A DNA stretch of 64,000 nt, from contig JASBSU010000022.1 of NCBI GenBank assembly GCA_030148725.1, positions 47,607 through 111,606 of the forward strand, in the 5' to 3' direction. The notes beneath the pieces were generated by a model that was not told the DNA's origin, did not search any database, and was given only the letters and a program-made list of their open reading frames with translations. Position numbers and translations under genes: made by a program. This DNA comes from Hyphomicrobium sp. Lineage in GTDB: Bacteria > Pseudomonadota > Alphaproteobacteria > Rhizobiales > Hyphomicrobiaceae. Of the stretch, positions 54,901 through 63,418 are shown one piece after another; position 1 is the first letter of the stretch, and every line of letters starts with the position of its first letter.

Positions 54901-55716
54901 TGGAGCCGTGCCTTCGGTGCCTGGGGTCAGTATGACTCGAACGGCAACGCGGCGACGACCGATCGCAACCTCGGCGGCTTCGTCACCGGCGTCGACGGCA
55001 ATGTCGGTAGCGGCTGGCGCGCGGGTCTGGCGACGGGCTACCTCAACACCAGCCTCTCGGCGGGTGGCGAGCGCTACAGCTCCGCCGACATCAACAGCTA
55101 TGTTCTAGGTGCCTATGCCGGCGGCGGCATCGGTGAGTTCGCACTGCGCTCGGGCGGCACGTGGACCTGGAACAAGATCGACACCGACCGCTCGGTGGTG
55201 TTCCCCGGCTTCTTCGAAGGCGAGAGCGCCTCCTATAACGGTGATGTCGGACAGCTGTTCGCAGAACTCGCCTATCCGATCTTCACGCATGGCGGAGTGA
55301 TCGAGCCGTTCGCGGGTCTGGCCTATGTGCACGTCGGGACGGACAGCTTCACGGAGAGCGGCCCGATTGCGGGTCTCACCAGCGGCGGGCTCAACATGAA
55401 CCTCGGCTACGGCACGCTCGGTGCGCGTGCCGGCACGACGGTGGTGTGGGGCGGGACGACGGTGATCCCGCATGTGTCGGCGGCCTGGCAGTACGCGTTC
55501 GGCGACACGACGCCCGAGATCGCGATGGCCTTTGTATCGACGGGCATCGGGATGGGTATCGGCGGCATCCCGCTGGCGCAGAACAGCGCGCTGCTCGACA
55601 TCGGCGCGGATGCGGTCATCGCGCCGGACATGACGCTCGGCATCTCCTACATGGGCCAGTACTCGGGTGACTTCACAGACAACGGTCTGCGCGGACGCTT
55701 CAACTGGAAGTTCTGA
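51976..55716 (+). CDS. Autotransporter (type Va) with T5SS/PEP-CTERM-type repeats
   Basis: 1246 residues from ATG 51976 (gggga upstream), where the signal peptide MSANYRSRSSSFISISAF... ends at AHAQ. Passenger about 32-900 is a predicted beta-helix of about 25-residue repeats, alternately like GNGTFNVTNGATLDV and GTANISGAGTTWTI, matching the T5SS/PEP-CTERM-associated repeat. An autotransporter chaperone-like stretch (about 690-810, TVSGTGVVGGNGTVGSLDVQ, VAPGNSPGTL) precedes the 12-stranded beta-domain (about 965-1246) ending NWKF. No protease motif; likely an adhesin or surface layer protein. Regulated perhaps by the AraC gene upstream. Confidence 0.93.
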   Translation: MSANYRSRSSSFISISAFALAATLGMPVAHAQTVVNNQSVTVPPFVIPNNDDLIIGTTGTGAVTVTNATVIVNDAILGQSASGNGTLTLSGGTAALSVGGEFEIGDNGTGVFNILGGATALTSFATEIGAQVGSTGTVVLSGAGSEWTSSAPVYVGSFGTGSMTVSDGAVFNGSNIYVGSSDGSTGTFTLTGLGSAVNLSSSLYVGDDGNGTFNVTNGATLDVDGSLYISYSEGQGFFNVSGGSTVTSGDVVLGYYSDNGKGTANISGAGTTWTIDGDLTIGDEGGAGEVNITGGAVVSVTGDLEMGVYDEEITRGDLLITGAGSELTVAGAAYIGYERPAIVVVSSGGYLQIDGVTYISSDDTAPSSLTVTGAGSEFIADDDIIIGDSNGAEGTMTVSNGAHADTDEVYVGRAAGATGTLNISGPTTIWSGGPSLYAGYDGNGTINIFGGMKFDENDNPLNYLYIGENASGVGTANISGAGTEVFVDNYIEWGDGTGALNITGGAHVTADYLYGGGAAGGSTMLVSGAGTQLNIYYGAYIGDSGTLNAIIENGAQFNATDTSVQINQDSVLQVRNGGQVTAFQGFIIGGSTDGTMILSTGSTATATNGIVRIAQTGGHGTLVFGAQEGDAPVAAGTLNATQVTFGNTFSVPSVSGEIVFNHTGAMTFGAALSVLNGTGHELKVLAGTTTFTGNSSAFTGDMTVTGGKAVVNSNYSQTDVTVSGTGVVGGNGTVGSLDVQSGGTVAPGNSPGTLNVVGNLSFAAGTNYAVEVAGAQSDLILAGGTAAIAGGTVQVSGSPSLMRYAIITSTGARTGEFDGVETTSAFILYSLDYDPNNVYLVVDGVNSLTIAARTPNQYAVANALDQFPTDNPLYSAIIGGGIAGAQQAFNALSGEIHGSVGSAMADDTRYVREAITGRLIQAYYGGVGAGGGTPIVMAAAAPTDVVEMDTSSRMSLGAGYGASRAAPSSGHDLAWWSRAFGAWGQYDSNGNAATTDRNLGGFVTGVDGNVGSGWRAGLATGYLNTSLSAGGERYSSADINSYVLGAYAGGGIGEFALRSGGTWTWNKIDTDRSVVFPGFFEGESASYNGDVGQLFAELAYPIFTHGGVIEPFAGLAYVHVGTDSFTESGPIAGLTSGGLNMNLGYGTLGARAGTTVVWGGTTVIPHVSAAWQYAFGDTTPEIAMAFVSTGIGMGIGGIPLAQNSALLDIGADAVIAPDMTLGISYMGQYSGDFTDNGLRGRFNWKF

Positions 55717-55749
55717 GAACGCTGCGACGGAAAGCTTGTTCTTCTAGAA

Positions 55750-55779
55750 GGCGGGCGCCAATCTCGGCTGGTGCCCGCC
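55750..55779 (+). terminator. Hairpin terminator after the autotransporter gene
   Basis: 11-bp stem with one wobble (ggcgggcgcca / tggtgcccgcc, 8-nt loop) 34 bp after the stop; no T-run. Confidence 0.6.
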
Positions 55780-55839
55780 TCATGCTGGAGGCGCGCCGTG
55801 ATCAGCGCCGGCGATGTAAGGGTCCCGTGCGATGCAGGG

Positions 55840-56052
55840 TCAAACGACGCCGAAGCCCAGTCGTTTGAGAGCCTCTCCCGCCAACTTGGCATCGTCGCCG
55901 CCCGCCAGCATGAGCTGATCGAGCCGGTGGACCAGCTTTCCGAGTTGGCACTTTTTCATTTCCGCGTAGAACACGCGCGGGATCTCGTCCGGCGGCAGCT
56001 CGAGTATCTCCGTGGCTGTCGCGCGCGCTTCGTTGATCTTGACGGACAACAT
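55840..56052 (-). CDS. Small hypothetical protein
   Basis: 70 residues from ATG 56052 with aggt upstream. Amphipathic, helix-rich and charged (EILELPPDEIPRVFYAEM, KLVHRLDQLML), without signal peptide. It looks protein-like but I recognise no family. Lies between the autotransporter and the next short frame. Confidence 0.55.
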   Translation of the reverse strand: MLSVKINEARATATEILELPPDEIPRVFYAEMKKCQLGKLVHRLDQLMLAGGDDAKLAGEALKRLGFGVV

Positions 56053-56237
56053 CGAACACCTGCCGATTGGGGCCCTCGCCGCCCTATATGCGCCACTTCA
56101 CTCTCAGCGTACAGCGGGAGATCGTCCGACGACGTCGCGCGGTTAAATTGCTCTTGATGGGAGACCCCGCAATTGCGGGTATCGAAATCGCCACGCCATG
56201 CAGTCGAGGCGCGCGTCCGGCAGCCCACGGCCGGCGA

Positions 56238-56561
56238 CTAATTTTGCGTTTGCTTGCGTGGCGATACGGGGCGTGCCGTTACGCACATCGCCGTGCCGTG
56301 CTCAAGGCTGGCGAACAGTGTATCAATCTCGGATGGTCGGAAGTTACTCGCAATGTAGAGGGTGGCGGCGAACATTGCCATGGCGCCCGCCACGGCGAGC
56401 AAACCGCTCAGGCGAGCCACGCGCTTCGAGCCGTCCCGGTCGCCTATCGCATCGAGAGATCTGCGGAACGAGATCGCCGCCGGCCGAAGCATCGTCCCCC
56501 CCAATCCATTTGCATGGGCCATCGTCGCCATATCGGAGCGAGCATCAATGGCGTTCTCCAT
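56238..56561 (-). CDS. Small hypothetical membrane protein (tentative)
   Basis: 107 residues if started at ATG 56561, with one membrane helix (LSGLLAVAGAMAMFAATLYIA, about 51-70) and a short polar C-terminus. No Shine-Dalgarno at the first ATG; later ATGs are possible. Divergent from the histidine kinase. May be spurious. Confidence 0.4.
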   Translation of the reverse strand: MENAIDARSDMATMAHANGLGGTMLRPAAISFRRSLDAIGDRDGSKRVARLSGLLAVAGAMAMFAATLYIASNFRPSEIDTLFASLEHGTAMCVTARPVSPRKQTQN

Positions 56562-56661
56562 AGCGGGGGTTAGGCAAATTTCCCGACGTTAGCCCCGCCC
56601 CACTTCACAGCAGGGCATGCTGCTCCTAGCCTGCGGGTGGCTTTGGCGGCGAGGTAGCCTC

Positions 56662-58029
56662 ATGGACCTCAAGTGGTTCCTGGTGAGAAGGATAACGTTG
56701 GTGGCATTAGCGTGTTTCGCCATGGGCGCCGCGCTGGCCATCTATGAAACAGCTCTGAAGGCCAAGCGCCAGAATGCGGAGCTTGCGGAAATGGCCGGCC
56801 GCCAGCTTGAGCTGCAACTCTCGCGTATTGGGAGGTCGACGGACACTCTGCAGCGGTTCCCCGATTGGGATCTCATCACCAGCTTGATCCTGCAGCCGGG
56901 CCAGTGCGTGGAGCTGCGCAATTCAGCGGGAGCTACCCAGAACCTCAACTGCGCCGGGCTCGATGCGACTGCGAACGGAACGCCGGGGTGGTTTCTCTGG
57001 GCCTACCGCGCGTTGATCAACGACCGCCTGACGGCTGTGCGCAGCGTCTCTTATCGCGGCGTGTCGCACGGGACGATCGTCGCGCAATACAATGCGGCTG
57101 CCACCGCCGGGCACACATGGGCGAGTGTCGGGCCGCTGCTCGGTTTTGCTGCGGCTTTGGTGGGCGTTCTATGTCTCGTCACGTATTTCGTCATCGACCG
57201 CGCCCTGAAGCCAACGAAGCAAATTCTGACCGGACTCAACCGATTGACCCGCGGTGATCTTGCAGCGCGTCTTCCAGCATTTCGACTGCGCGAACTCAAC
57301 CGCATCAGCGAGGTTTTCAATGCGCTGTCCGCGGAGCTTGGCAGCGTGACGGAAGAGCGGACGGCTCTGGCGCGGCGTCTGGTCGACACGCAGGAAGAGG
57401 AACGGCGGCACATCGCGCGCGAGTTGCACGATGACGTGGCGCAGAAATTGAGCGCATTGTGCGCCAACGCGGCTTATCTGAGGACGCGCGTGCAAGGCGA
57501 GGCGCCGGCGCTCGCCGCGGAGGCACGTGACCTCGAACGTATTGCTTCGGAGGCGATGCTGACCCTGCGCCGGACCCTTACTTACTTGCGGCCGCAGGAG
57601 ATCGATGATCTAGGTTTGGTGCAGAGCCTCGAAGCACTCGTTGCCCAGCACAACGCCAGTTCGCAAGGCCGCACCGAATATTCCATTGAAACCTCAGGCG
57701 CGGTCGAGAAGCTCAAGGCGGAAACGAGTGCGCACGTCTACAGGATCGTGCAGGAGGCGCTCACCAATGCGTCGAAGCATGCAAACGCCAGGTCGGTGCA
57801 AGTCATGCTGACGCAGAGCGGCGAGGCGGATGGTGCAAAGATCCACCTTTCCGTGGTCGACGACGGGGTCGGGCCGGGTGGCCAGTCTAACTCCAACGGC
57901 GGCGGCGCGGGTTTGATCGGAATGCGTGAGCGCGTCGTGGCGTTAAGCGGGAAAATTACTGCCGGGCCACTGCCGAGCGGCGGATTTGGGCTCGACGTGG
58001 AGTTTCCGACCTTGCAGCGGAGCGCATGA
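56662..58029 (+). CDS. Sensor histidine kinase (NarL-type, HisKA_3)
   Basis: 455 residues from ATG 56662 (MDLKWFLVRRI). Two membrane helices (about 11-28 and 156-178) enclose a periplasmic sensor of about 125 residues with a cysteine pair (QCVELRN, LNCAGL); then HAMP (about 180-232), the HisKA_3 phospho-acceptor His256 in RRHIARELHDDVAQ and an HATPase domain with VVDDGVGPGG and GLIGMRERV. Stop overlaps the next gene's start (ATGA), so kinase and regulator are translationally coupled. Signal unknown. Confidence 0.93.
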   Translation: MDLKWFLVRRITLVALACFAMGAALAIYETALKAKRQNAELAEMAGRQLELQLSRIGRSTDTLQRFPDWDLITSLILQPGQCVELRNSAGATQNLNCAGLDATANGTPGWFLWAYRALINDRLTAVRSVSYRGVSHGTIVAQYNAAATAGHTWASVGPLLGFAAALVGVLCLVTYFVIDRALKPTKQILTGLNRLTRGDLAARLPAFRLRELNRISEVFNALSAELGSVTEERTALARRLVDTQEEERRHIARELHDDVAQKLSALCANAAYLRTRVQGEAPALAAEARDLERIASEAMLTLRRTLTYLRPQEIDDLGLVQSLEALVAQHNASSQGRTEYSIETSGAVEKLKAETSAHVYRIVQEALTNASKHANARSVQVMLTQSGEADGAKIHLSVVDDGVGPGGQSNSNGGGAGLIGMRERVVALSGKITAGPLPSGGFGLDVEFPTLQRSA

Positions 58030-58688
58030 TGAGCAACCGCATCAAGGTGCTTCTTGTCGACGATCATGCCGTGGTGCGGCAGGGGTATCGCAGGCTGATC
58101 GAAATGCACAGCGACATCGAAGTTGTTGCTGAAGCGGAGGACGCATCCTCCGGCTATCAGGCGTTCAAGCTCTGCAAGCCCGACGTCGTGGTCGTCGATG
58201 TTTCCATGCCGGGACGCGGCGGAATCGATCTCGTCCGCCAGATCCGCCAGCTTGATCCCGACGCGCGCGTTCTGATCTTCACCATGCACGCCAGCGCGAC
58301 TTACGCGCAGCAGGCGTTTCGCGCCGGAGCGCGAGGCTACGTTACGAAGAGCAGCCCGCCCGATGTTCTCGTCAGCGCCATTCGCAGCGTTTTTGGCGGC
58401 CGGCCTGCGCTGTGCGCGGAGATCAACGAAGTGATCGCGACCAGCCGACTGTGCAGCGATCCATCGCCGGTCGAAGAGCTGTCGCCGCGCGAGTTCGAAG
58501 TTCTGCGGATGATCCTCGAGGCGAAAACGACCGATGAGATCGCGTCTTCGTTCAACCTCAGCCCAAAGACGGTTGCCAACTATCACTACGAGATCAAATC
58601 GAAGCTCGGGGTTCGCTCGGACATCGAGTTGGTTTATCTGTGCATGCGGCAGGGGCTGGTGCAGCCCGTCAGCGCCGACGCGTCCTAG
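58026..58688 (+). CDS. Response regulator (NarL/LuxR family)
   Basis: 220 residues: receiver domain (1-125) with phospho-acceptor Asp58 in VVVVDVSMPGRGG and Lys in YVTKSSPP, and a LuxR-type helix-turn-helix (about 150-215; LSPREFEVLRMILEAKTTDEI, LSPKTVANYHYEIKSKLGV). Cognate partner of the kinase it overlaps by 4 bp. Targets unknown; the accessory molybdoenzyme region downstream is a possibility but is separated by the MocR gene. Confidence 0.94.
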   Translation: MMSNRIKVLLVDDHAVVRQGYRRLIEMHSDIEVVAEAEDASSGYQAFKLCKPDVVVVDVSMPGRGGIDLVRQIRQLDPDARVLIFTMHASATYAQQAFRAGARGYVTKSSPPDVLVSAIRSVFGGRPALCAEINEVIATSRLCSDPSPVEELSPREFEVLRMILEAKTTDEIASSFNLSPKTVANYHYEIKSKLGVRSDIELVYLCMRQGLVQPVSADAS

Positions 58689-58712
58689 GCGAAGCCAGAA
58701 AGATCTAATAGG

Positions 58713-60194
58713 TCAGTCTGGCAATGCCTTCGCAAGCTTGCGCATAGCCTTCTCGGCGTCTCCGGGCGGCAGCGCAGCGAACCCCATGAGCCAGCCTTTC
58801 CGCCCTTTCGGCCCCGCATAAAGTTGCCGCAAGGCCGGCAGCTCGATCGCGTGGCGCGCGGCGGCTGCCACCGATGCGGCTTCATCCAGCTCGTCGTTGA
58901 GAAGTGCCGTCAAGTGAAGTCCACCAGCTGGAAAGATCATCGAGGCGAAGCGCGAAAGATGCTTCTCGAATGCCTCGGCAAAGGCATCGCGACGCGCATG
59001 ATAGATCTGTCGCATGCGCCGGATGTGGGTCGTGAAATGACCTTCGCGCATGAACTCGGCCAAAACGGCCTGGCTGATGACGGCCGTGTGCCCATCGACG
59101 AGGGTACGTGCGGATACGAAGGCCGGTACCAGTGAGGACGGCAAGACGAGATAGGCAAGGCGCAATCCGGGGAAGAGGACCTTGCTGAAGGTGCCGATAT
59201 AGAGCACACGGCGCCCTGGTGCGAGGCTCTGAATGGCAGCGATCGGCCTTCCATCGTAGCGGAACTCACTGTCGTAGTCGTCCTCGATGATCCAACCTCG
59301 GGTTTGCTCGGCCCACCGCACGAGCGCCAGTCGACGCTGCAGAGACAGCGTCGCCCCGAGCGGGTACTGGTGCGAGGGTGTGACGTAGACGGCGCGGATA
59401 TCGCTGCCGTGTTTTTCGACGCGATCGCTCGATATCCCGTCCACGTCGACGGGAATGCTTTCAAGCCTGAGGCCAGCGGCGCAAAACACCTGCCGAGCAC
59501 CGTGAAAGCCGGGTTCTTCGAGGCCAACGCGTTCGCCCGGCTCCATGAGCAAGCTCGCGATCAGCCCCAACGCTTGCAGGGAGCTGTTGAGCACCACAAT
59601 CTGTTCGGTCGAGGCCTCTACGCCGCGATGTGCGCTGAGATATCGCGCGATCTCCTCGCGCAGCGGCGGATAGCCCATCGGATCGGCATAGAGCAGCGTT
59701 TCGCGCTTGATGCCGCGTATGACCTTGGCGGTGAGCTTCAGCCACGTTTCCAGCGGGAACGACTGCACGTCCGGCAGCACCACGAAAGGTTTTGGGCACG
59801 GGTGGTCTGGAACCCCTCCCGAACGCGCAATCGCCTGTCCGCGCCGCGAGAGCTCGGTGGAGCCAGGGGCAGATCTTTCTGAGCGGGCTCGGCCAGTGCT
59901 CCTGCGATTGCCGATGAACCGATGCTCTGAGGCGGATACGAAGGTGCCGCTCCCCATGCGCCGCTCGAGAAAGCCTTCCATCTCCAGATGCTGATAGGCG
60001 TCCTCGACGGTATCGCGTGCCAGGCCGAGATCGCTCGCCATCATGCGCGTGGAGGGAAGGCGCTCCCCTTCGCTCAAATGACCGTCGATGATCAGCCGCC
60101 TGACGGCGTTCTGCAGCCGCAGCGTAAGCGGGATCCTCTGAGATCCCTCCTCCTCGAGCAGAGCTAGCAGGGCATTCGCAGATTTGGTGCGCAT
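58713..60194 (-). CDS. MocR/PdxR-type regulator (GntR HTH plus aminotransferase domain)
   Basis: 493 residues: winged HTH of the GntR family (about 20-88; LQNAVRRLIIDGHLSEGERLP, ARDTVEDAYQHLEMEGFL) joined to a class I aminotransferase-like domain (about 135-490) with the PLP-binding Lys338 in GTFSKVLFPGLR, and IIEDDYDSEFRY and SHQYPLGATL. MocR proteins sense PLP or amino compounds. It is divergent from the molybdopterin oxidoreductase operon with a 100-bp shared promoter region and is its likely local regulator. Confidence 0.94.
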   Translation of the reverse strand: MRTKSANALLALLEEEGSQRIPLTLRLQNAVRRLIIDGHLSEGERLPSTRMMASDLGLARDTVEDAYQHLEMEGFLERRMGSGTFVSASEHRFIGNRRSTGRARSERSAPGSTELSRRGQAIARSGGVPDHPCPKPFVVLPDVQSFPLETWLKLTAKVIRGIKRETLLYADPMGYPPLREEIARYLSAHRGVEASTEQIVVLNSSLQALGLIASLLMEPGERVGLEEPGFHGARQVFCAAGLRLESIPVDVDGISSDRVEKHGSDIRAVYVTPSHQYPLGATLSLQRRLALVRWAEQTRGWIIEDDYDSEFRYDGRPIAAIQSLAPGRRVLYIGTFSKVLFPGLRLAYLVLPSSLVPAFVSARTLVDGHTAVISQAVLAEFMREGHFTTHIRRMRQIYHARRDAFAEAFEKHLSRFASMIFPAGGLHLTALLNDELDEAASVAAAARHAIELPALRQLYAGPKGRKGWLMGFAALPPGDAEKAMRKLAKALPD

Positions 60195-60197
60195 GAC

Positions 60198-60242
60198 AAG
60201 TGGTCTGGTTGCCGTAGCAAAAGTGGAAGGTCTATACCAACC
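60198..60242. promoter_or_regulatory. Candidate MocR operator between divergent genes
   Basis: Repeated aagtgg (60198-60203 and 60221-60226), repeated ggtct (60202 and 60229) and a small inverted repeat ggt-ctat-acc (60229-60238). MocR/GntR fusions commonly bind such repeated half-sites near their own gene. Nearby tatcgata (60246-60253) is also palindromic. Confidence 0.4.
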
Positions 60243-60294
60243 ATTTTATCGATAGATTTCGCGCTTGCCCATAGTCTCTCTGGAGCGCGCTTAA

Positions 60295-62313
60295 ATGAGC
60301 AAAGACACGATAAGGACGACGTGTCCCCGTGACTGCTATGACGCGTGCGGCATGACCGTTCTTGTCCGCGACGGTGCGGTTCGGAAGGTGATCGGCGATC
60401 GTATCCACCACGTGAGCCGCGGTGCGCTGTGCGGCAAGTGTGCCCTTGCCTACAACGGGGCGTTCATCGACCCAGAGCAGCGCTTGACGACGCCGCTGCG
60501 CAGAAGCGGCCCAAAGGGCAAGGCCGTCTTCGAGGCTATATCGTGGGAGGAGGCTCTCGCGGATATCGCCGCGCGCCTCAAAGCCATCGTTTCCACGCGC
60601 GATGCGCGCAGCATTCTTCACACGCATTACACGGGTACGGTGTCGATGCTGGCTGGATGGTTTCCCATGCGGTTCTTCAATCGCCTCGGCGCGACGGAGG
60701 TCGACCCGGACACGGTTTGCAACAAGGCCGGGCACGTGGTTCTTGCCGACATGTTCGGCACGTCGCTCACTGGCTTCGACCCTGATCAGCTCCCCAACGC
60801 CCGAACTCTGCTGATCTGGGGTGCCAATCCGTCTCACAGCGCGCCACACCTCCATGAGCACTGGGTGCGCTCGTCGAAAGCCCGCGTCATCGTCGTCGAC
60901 CCGATCGCTCATGAGACGGCGCGCACTGCGGACATGCACCTGCAGCTGCGTCCTGGCTCCGACGCGGCGCTCGCCTTCGGCCTGCTCCATGTCATCAAGC
61001 GGTCCGGCTTGATCGATCGGAGTTTCATCGCAAGACATGTCGAAGGGTTCGACGCGGTCGAGCCGGCGATCGATGCGGCCTCGCCGCAGGTCACCGAGGC
61101 GCTCACCGGCGTGCCCGCCGATCTCATTGTCGAGGCGGGCCGTCAGTTCGCTTCCGGACCGGCGCTTCTGTGGCTGGGACAGGGCGTGCAGCGGCAGCCG
61201 CGGGGCGGGAATGCCTTTCGCGCGGCCGTACTGTTGAGCATCGCAACGGGCCATCTCGGCTCCCCAGGTCACGGGTTCTGCTACATGAACGGGCCGGAGA
61301 CGCGGGGCGTCGACATCACGTTCCTGATGGCACCCGAACTCCGTCGCGACGGCGGCTCGTCCATCAGCCACATCGATCTGGCGGATGCGCTCGGTGATCC
61401 GGAGCGCTCAGCGGCGCTCTTCACCTGGAACAACAACATCCTTGCCTCCAGTCCATCGCAGTCGAAGTTGCGTGCGGCTCTCGCGCGTGAGGATCTCTTC
61501 ACAGTGGTGAGCGACCTGTTCATGACCGATACGGCTGCGTATGCGGATTACGTCCTTCCCGCGGCGAGCTTTCTCGAGTTTGACGATCTCGTGCTTCCCT
61601 ACTTCCACGACACGATTTCGGCGCAGGCACGGGCGACAGCGCCGCTCGGTCAATCACTGCCGAACCAGGACATCTTCAGGAAGCTCGCGGCAGCCATGGG
61701 TTTCTCAGAGCCGGCGCTCTACGAAAGCGATGCCAGCATGCTTCAGCAGCTCCTTGCGCAAACACGCTTCAAGGGCAGCTTCGAAGATCTCAAGGTGCTG
61801 GGAACGGTCGGCTTCGGAGCGACGGGACGGGTTCAGTTCGAAAATCTGACGTTTGCGACGCCGTCGGGCAAGATCGAGGTGAGTAGCAGCCGGCTCAAGG
61901 CAGAAGGGCACCCCGAGGCGCCGATCCCGCATGCCGACGCACCGCCTGCCGGCGGTTTGTTGCGGGTTCTCTCGCCGGCCTCTGCGTGGCTCATGAACTC
62001 GAGCTACGGCAATGATGCGAGAATCCTCCGGCAACTCAGCGAGCCGCAGGTGTACCTCAACGCGCGTGAGCTTGCTTCCCGTGGGATCAAGGACGGCGAT
62101 CCGGTTCTGCTCAAGAACGGGACCGGTGCGCTTCAGTTGACGGCCACCGTTTCGGCAGACGTCCCAGACGGAGTGGCGCTCGTCTACAAGGGAAGATGGC
62201 CACGAACCGCCGGCGATGCGGCGAACGTCAACGTACTCAATCCAGGCCTCAGGACTGATATCGCCGATAGCTCGGCCGTACATGGGGTTACGGCGGAACT
62301 CGTCGCGCTATGA
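60295..62313 (+). CDS. Molybdopterin oxidoreductase (DMSO-reductase family, [4Fe-4S])
   Basis: 672 residues. N-terminal [4Fe-4S] motif C10-x3-C14-x3-C18-x27-C46, then the Mo-bisMGD domains: probable molybdenum ligand Cys142 (DPDTVCNKAGH), LLIWGANPSHSAPH, VVDPIAHETARTADMHLQLR, LWLGQGVQRQPRGGNAFRA and C-terminal dinucleotide-binding domain (about 555-672; YGNDARILRQL, VYLNARELASRGIKDGD). No Tat signal, so cytoplasmic. Substrate is not predictable; formate-dehydrogenase-like or S/N-oxide reductase activity are possible. It is the first gene of an operon with its own ferredoxin reductase and ferredoxin. Confidence 0.92.
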   Translation: MSKDTIRTTCPRDCYDACGMTVLVRDGAVRKVIGDRIHHVSRGALCGKCALAYNGAFIDPEQRLTTPLRRSGPKGKAVFEAISWEEALADIAARLKAIVSTRDARSILHTHYTGTVSMLAGWFPMRFFNRLGATEVDPDTVCNKAGHVVLADMFGTSLTGFDPDQLPNARTLLIWGANPSHSAPHLHEHWVRSSKARVIVVDPIAHETARTADMHLQLRPGSDAALAFGLLHVIKRSGLIDRSFIARHVEGFDAVEPAIDAASPQVTEALTGVPADLIVEAGRQFASGPALLWLGQGVQRQPRGGNAFRAAVLLSIATGHLGSPGHGFCYMNGPETRGVDITFLMAPELRRDGGSSISHIDLADALGDPERSAALFTWNNNILASSPSQSKLRAALAREDLFTVVSDLFMTDTAAYADYVLPAASFLEFDDLVLPYFHDTISAQARATAPLGQSLPNQDIFRKLAAAMGFSEPALYESDASMLQQLLAQTRFKGSFEDLKVLGTVGFGATGRVQFENLTFATPSGKIEVSSSRLKAEGHPEAPIPHADAPPAGGLLRVLSPASAWLMNSSYGNDARILRQLSEPQVYLNARELASRGIKDGDPVLLKNGTGALQLTATVSADVPDGVALVYKGRWPRTAGDAANVNVLNPGLRTDIADSSAVHGVTAELVAL

Positions 62314-63392
62314 GCCAGAACGTGCAAACGGATGTCGCCATCATCGGTGCAGGACCGATCGGGCTATCGGCAATTTTCGCCTGCGGTCATCTCGGCATGC
62401 GCTGCCATGTGGTCGAGGCATTGAGCGATGTGGGCGGACAATGCACGGCGCTCTACCCCGAAAAGCCGATCTACGACATCCCGGGATTTCCGTCGATTAC
62501 AGCCGCCGATCTCATCGCACGCCTAGTGGCGCAGGGCAGACCGTTTGCACCGCACTTCCATCTCGGGCGGCAGGCCGTGAAGCTCACGCGTGCTGGTGAC
62601 GTCCTGTCGCTTGAACTCTCCGACGGCTCCACAATCACTGCGCGGGCCGTGATCATCGCTGCCGGAGGCGGCGCATTCGGGCCGAACCGGCCGCCGCTGG
62701 CCGACATCGAGCGCCTCGAAGGGACGAGCGTCCATTACTGGGTGAAGGATGCGGCGGTGTTCAGCGGCAAGCGGATCGTCATCGCCGGGGGCGGCGACAG
62801 CGCCGTCGATTGGGCGATAGCGCTCGCGCAGCACGCCCGCAGCGTCACTCTCGTTCACAGACGCGACAGATTTCGTTGTGCGCCGGCTTCTTTGCAGAAG
62901 CTCGACGCGTTGCGCCTGAGCGGACGCATCGCACTGAAGGTTCCCTACCAGCTCGCCGCGTTCCAAGCCGAGACGGGCAAACTCGAGGCTATCCAGATCA
63001 GTCACCTCGATGGCCAACGCGAGTGGCTGGAAGCCGATCATCTGCTGGCCTTCTTCGGCATTGTCTCGAACCTTGGGCCGCTGCGCGACTTTGATATCGA
63101 CCTATCGGGTGAGCAGATCCTGGTCGATCCGCTCACGATGGAAACCTCCGAGAGGGCGGTATTCGCGGTCGGTGACGTTGCCCAATACAGCGGCAAGCAG
63201 CCGCTGATCGTCACCGGGTTCGCCGAGGCAGTCACCGCGGCCAGGGCCGCATACGACCGAGTCTTTCCGGGCCGTCCGTTCCACTTCCAGCATTCGACGG
63301 ACCGCGGCGCGCCGCAGCTCAATGTGGAGGCATGCAAGGTCGACACGGCGCCGATAACGGCGGCGCGGACCGCAGCCTCGATCGAAACGTGA
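62310..63392 (+). CDS. Ferredoxin-NAD(P) reductase, thioredoxin-reductase-like (type 2 FNR)
   Basis: 360 residues: FAD motif IIGAGPIGLSA (11-21), VEALSDVGGQCTALYPEKPIYDIPGFP (the FNR-type loop that lacks the CxxC of thioredoxin reductases), NAD(P) motif IAGGGDSAVDWA and VFAVGDVAQY. The start overlaps the stop of the molybdoenzyme (ATGA). Expected to pass electrons from NAD(P)H to the ferredoxin encoded next, or the reverse. Confidence 0.93.
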   Translation: MSQNVQTDVAIIGAGPIGLSAIFACGHLGMRCHVVEALSDVGGQCTALYPEKPIYDIPGFPSITAADLIARLVAQGRPFAPHFHLGRQAVKLTRAGDVLSLELSDGSTITARAVIIAAGGGAFGPNRPPLADIERLEGTSVHYWVKDAAVFSGKRIVIAGGGDSAVDWAIALAQHARSVTLVHRRDRFRCAPASLQKLDALRLSGRIALKVPYQLAAFQAETGKLEAIQISHLDGQREWLEADHLLAFFGIVSNLGPLRDFDIDLSGEQILVDPLTMETSERAVFAVGDVAQYSGKQPLIVTGFAEAVTAARAAYDRVFPGRPFHFQHSTDRGAPQLNVEACKVDTAPITAARTAASIET

Positions 63393-63418
63393 TTTGCACG
63401 CTAATTGGAGCAGCTCAC

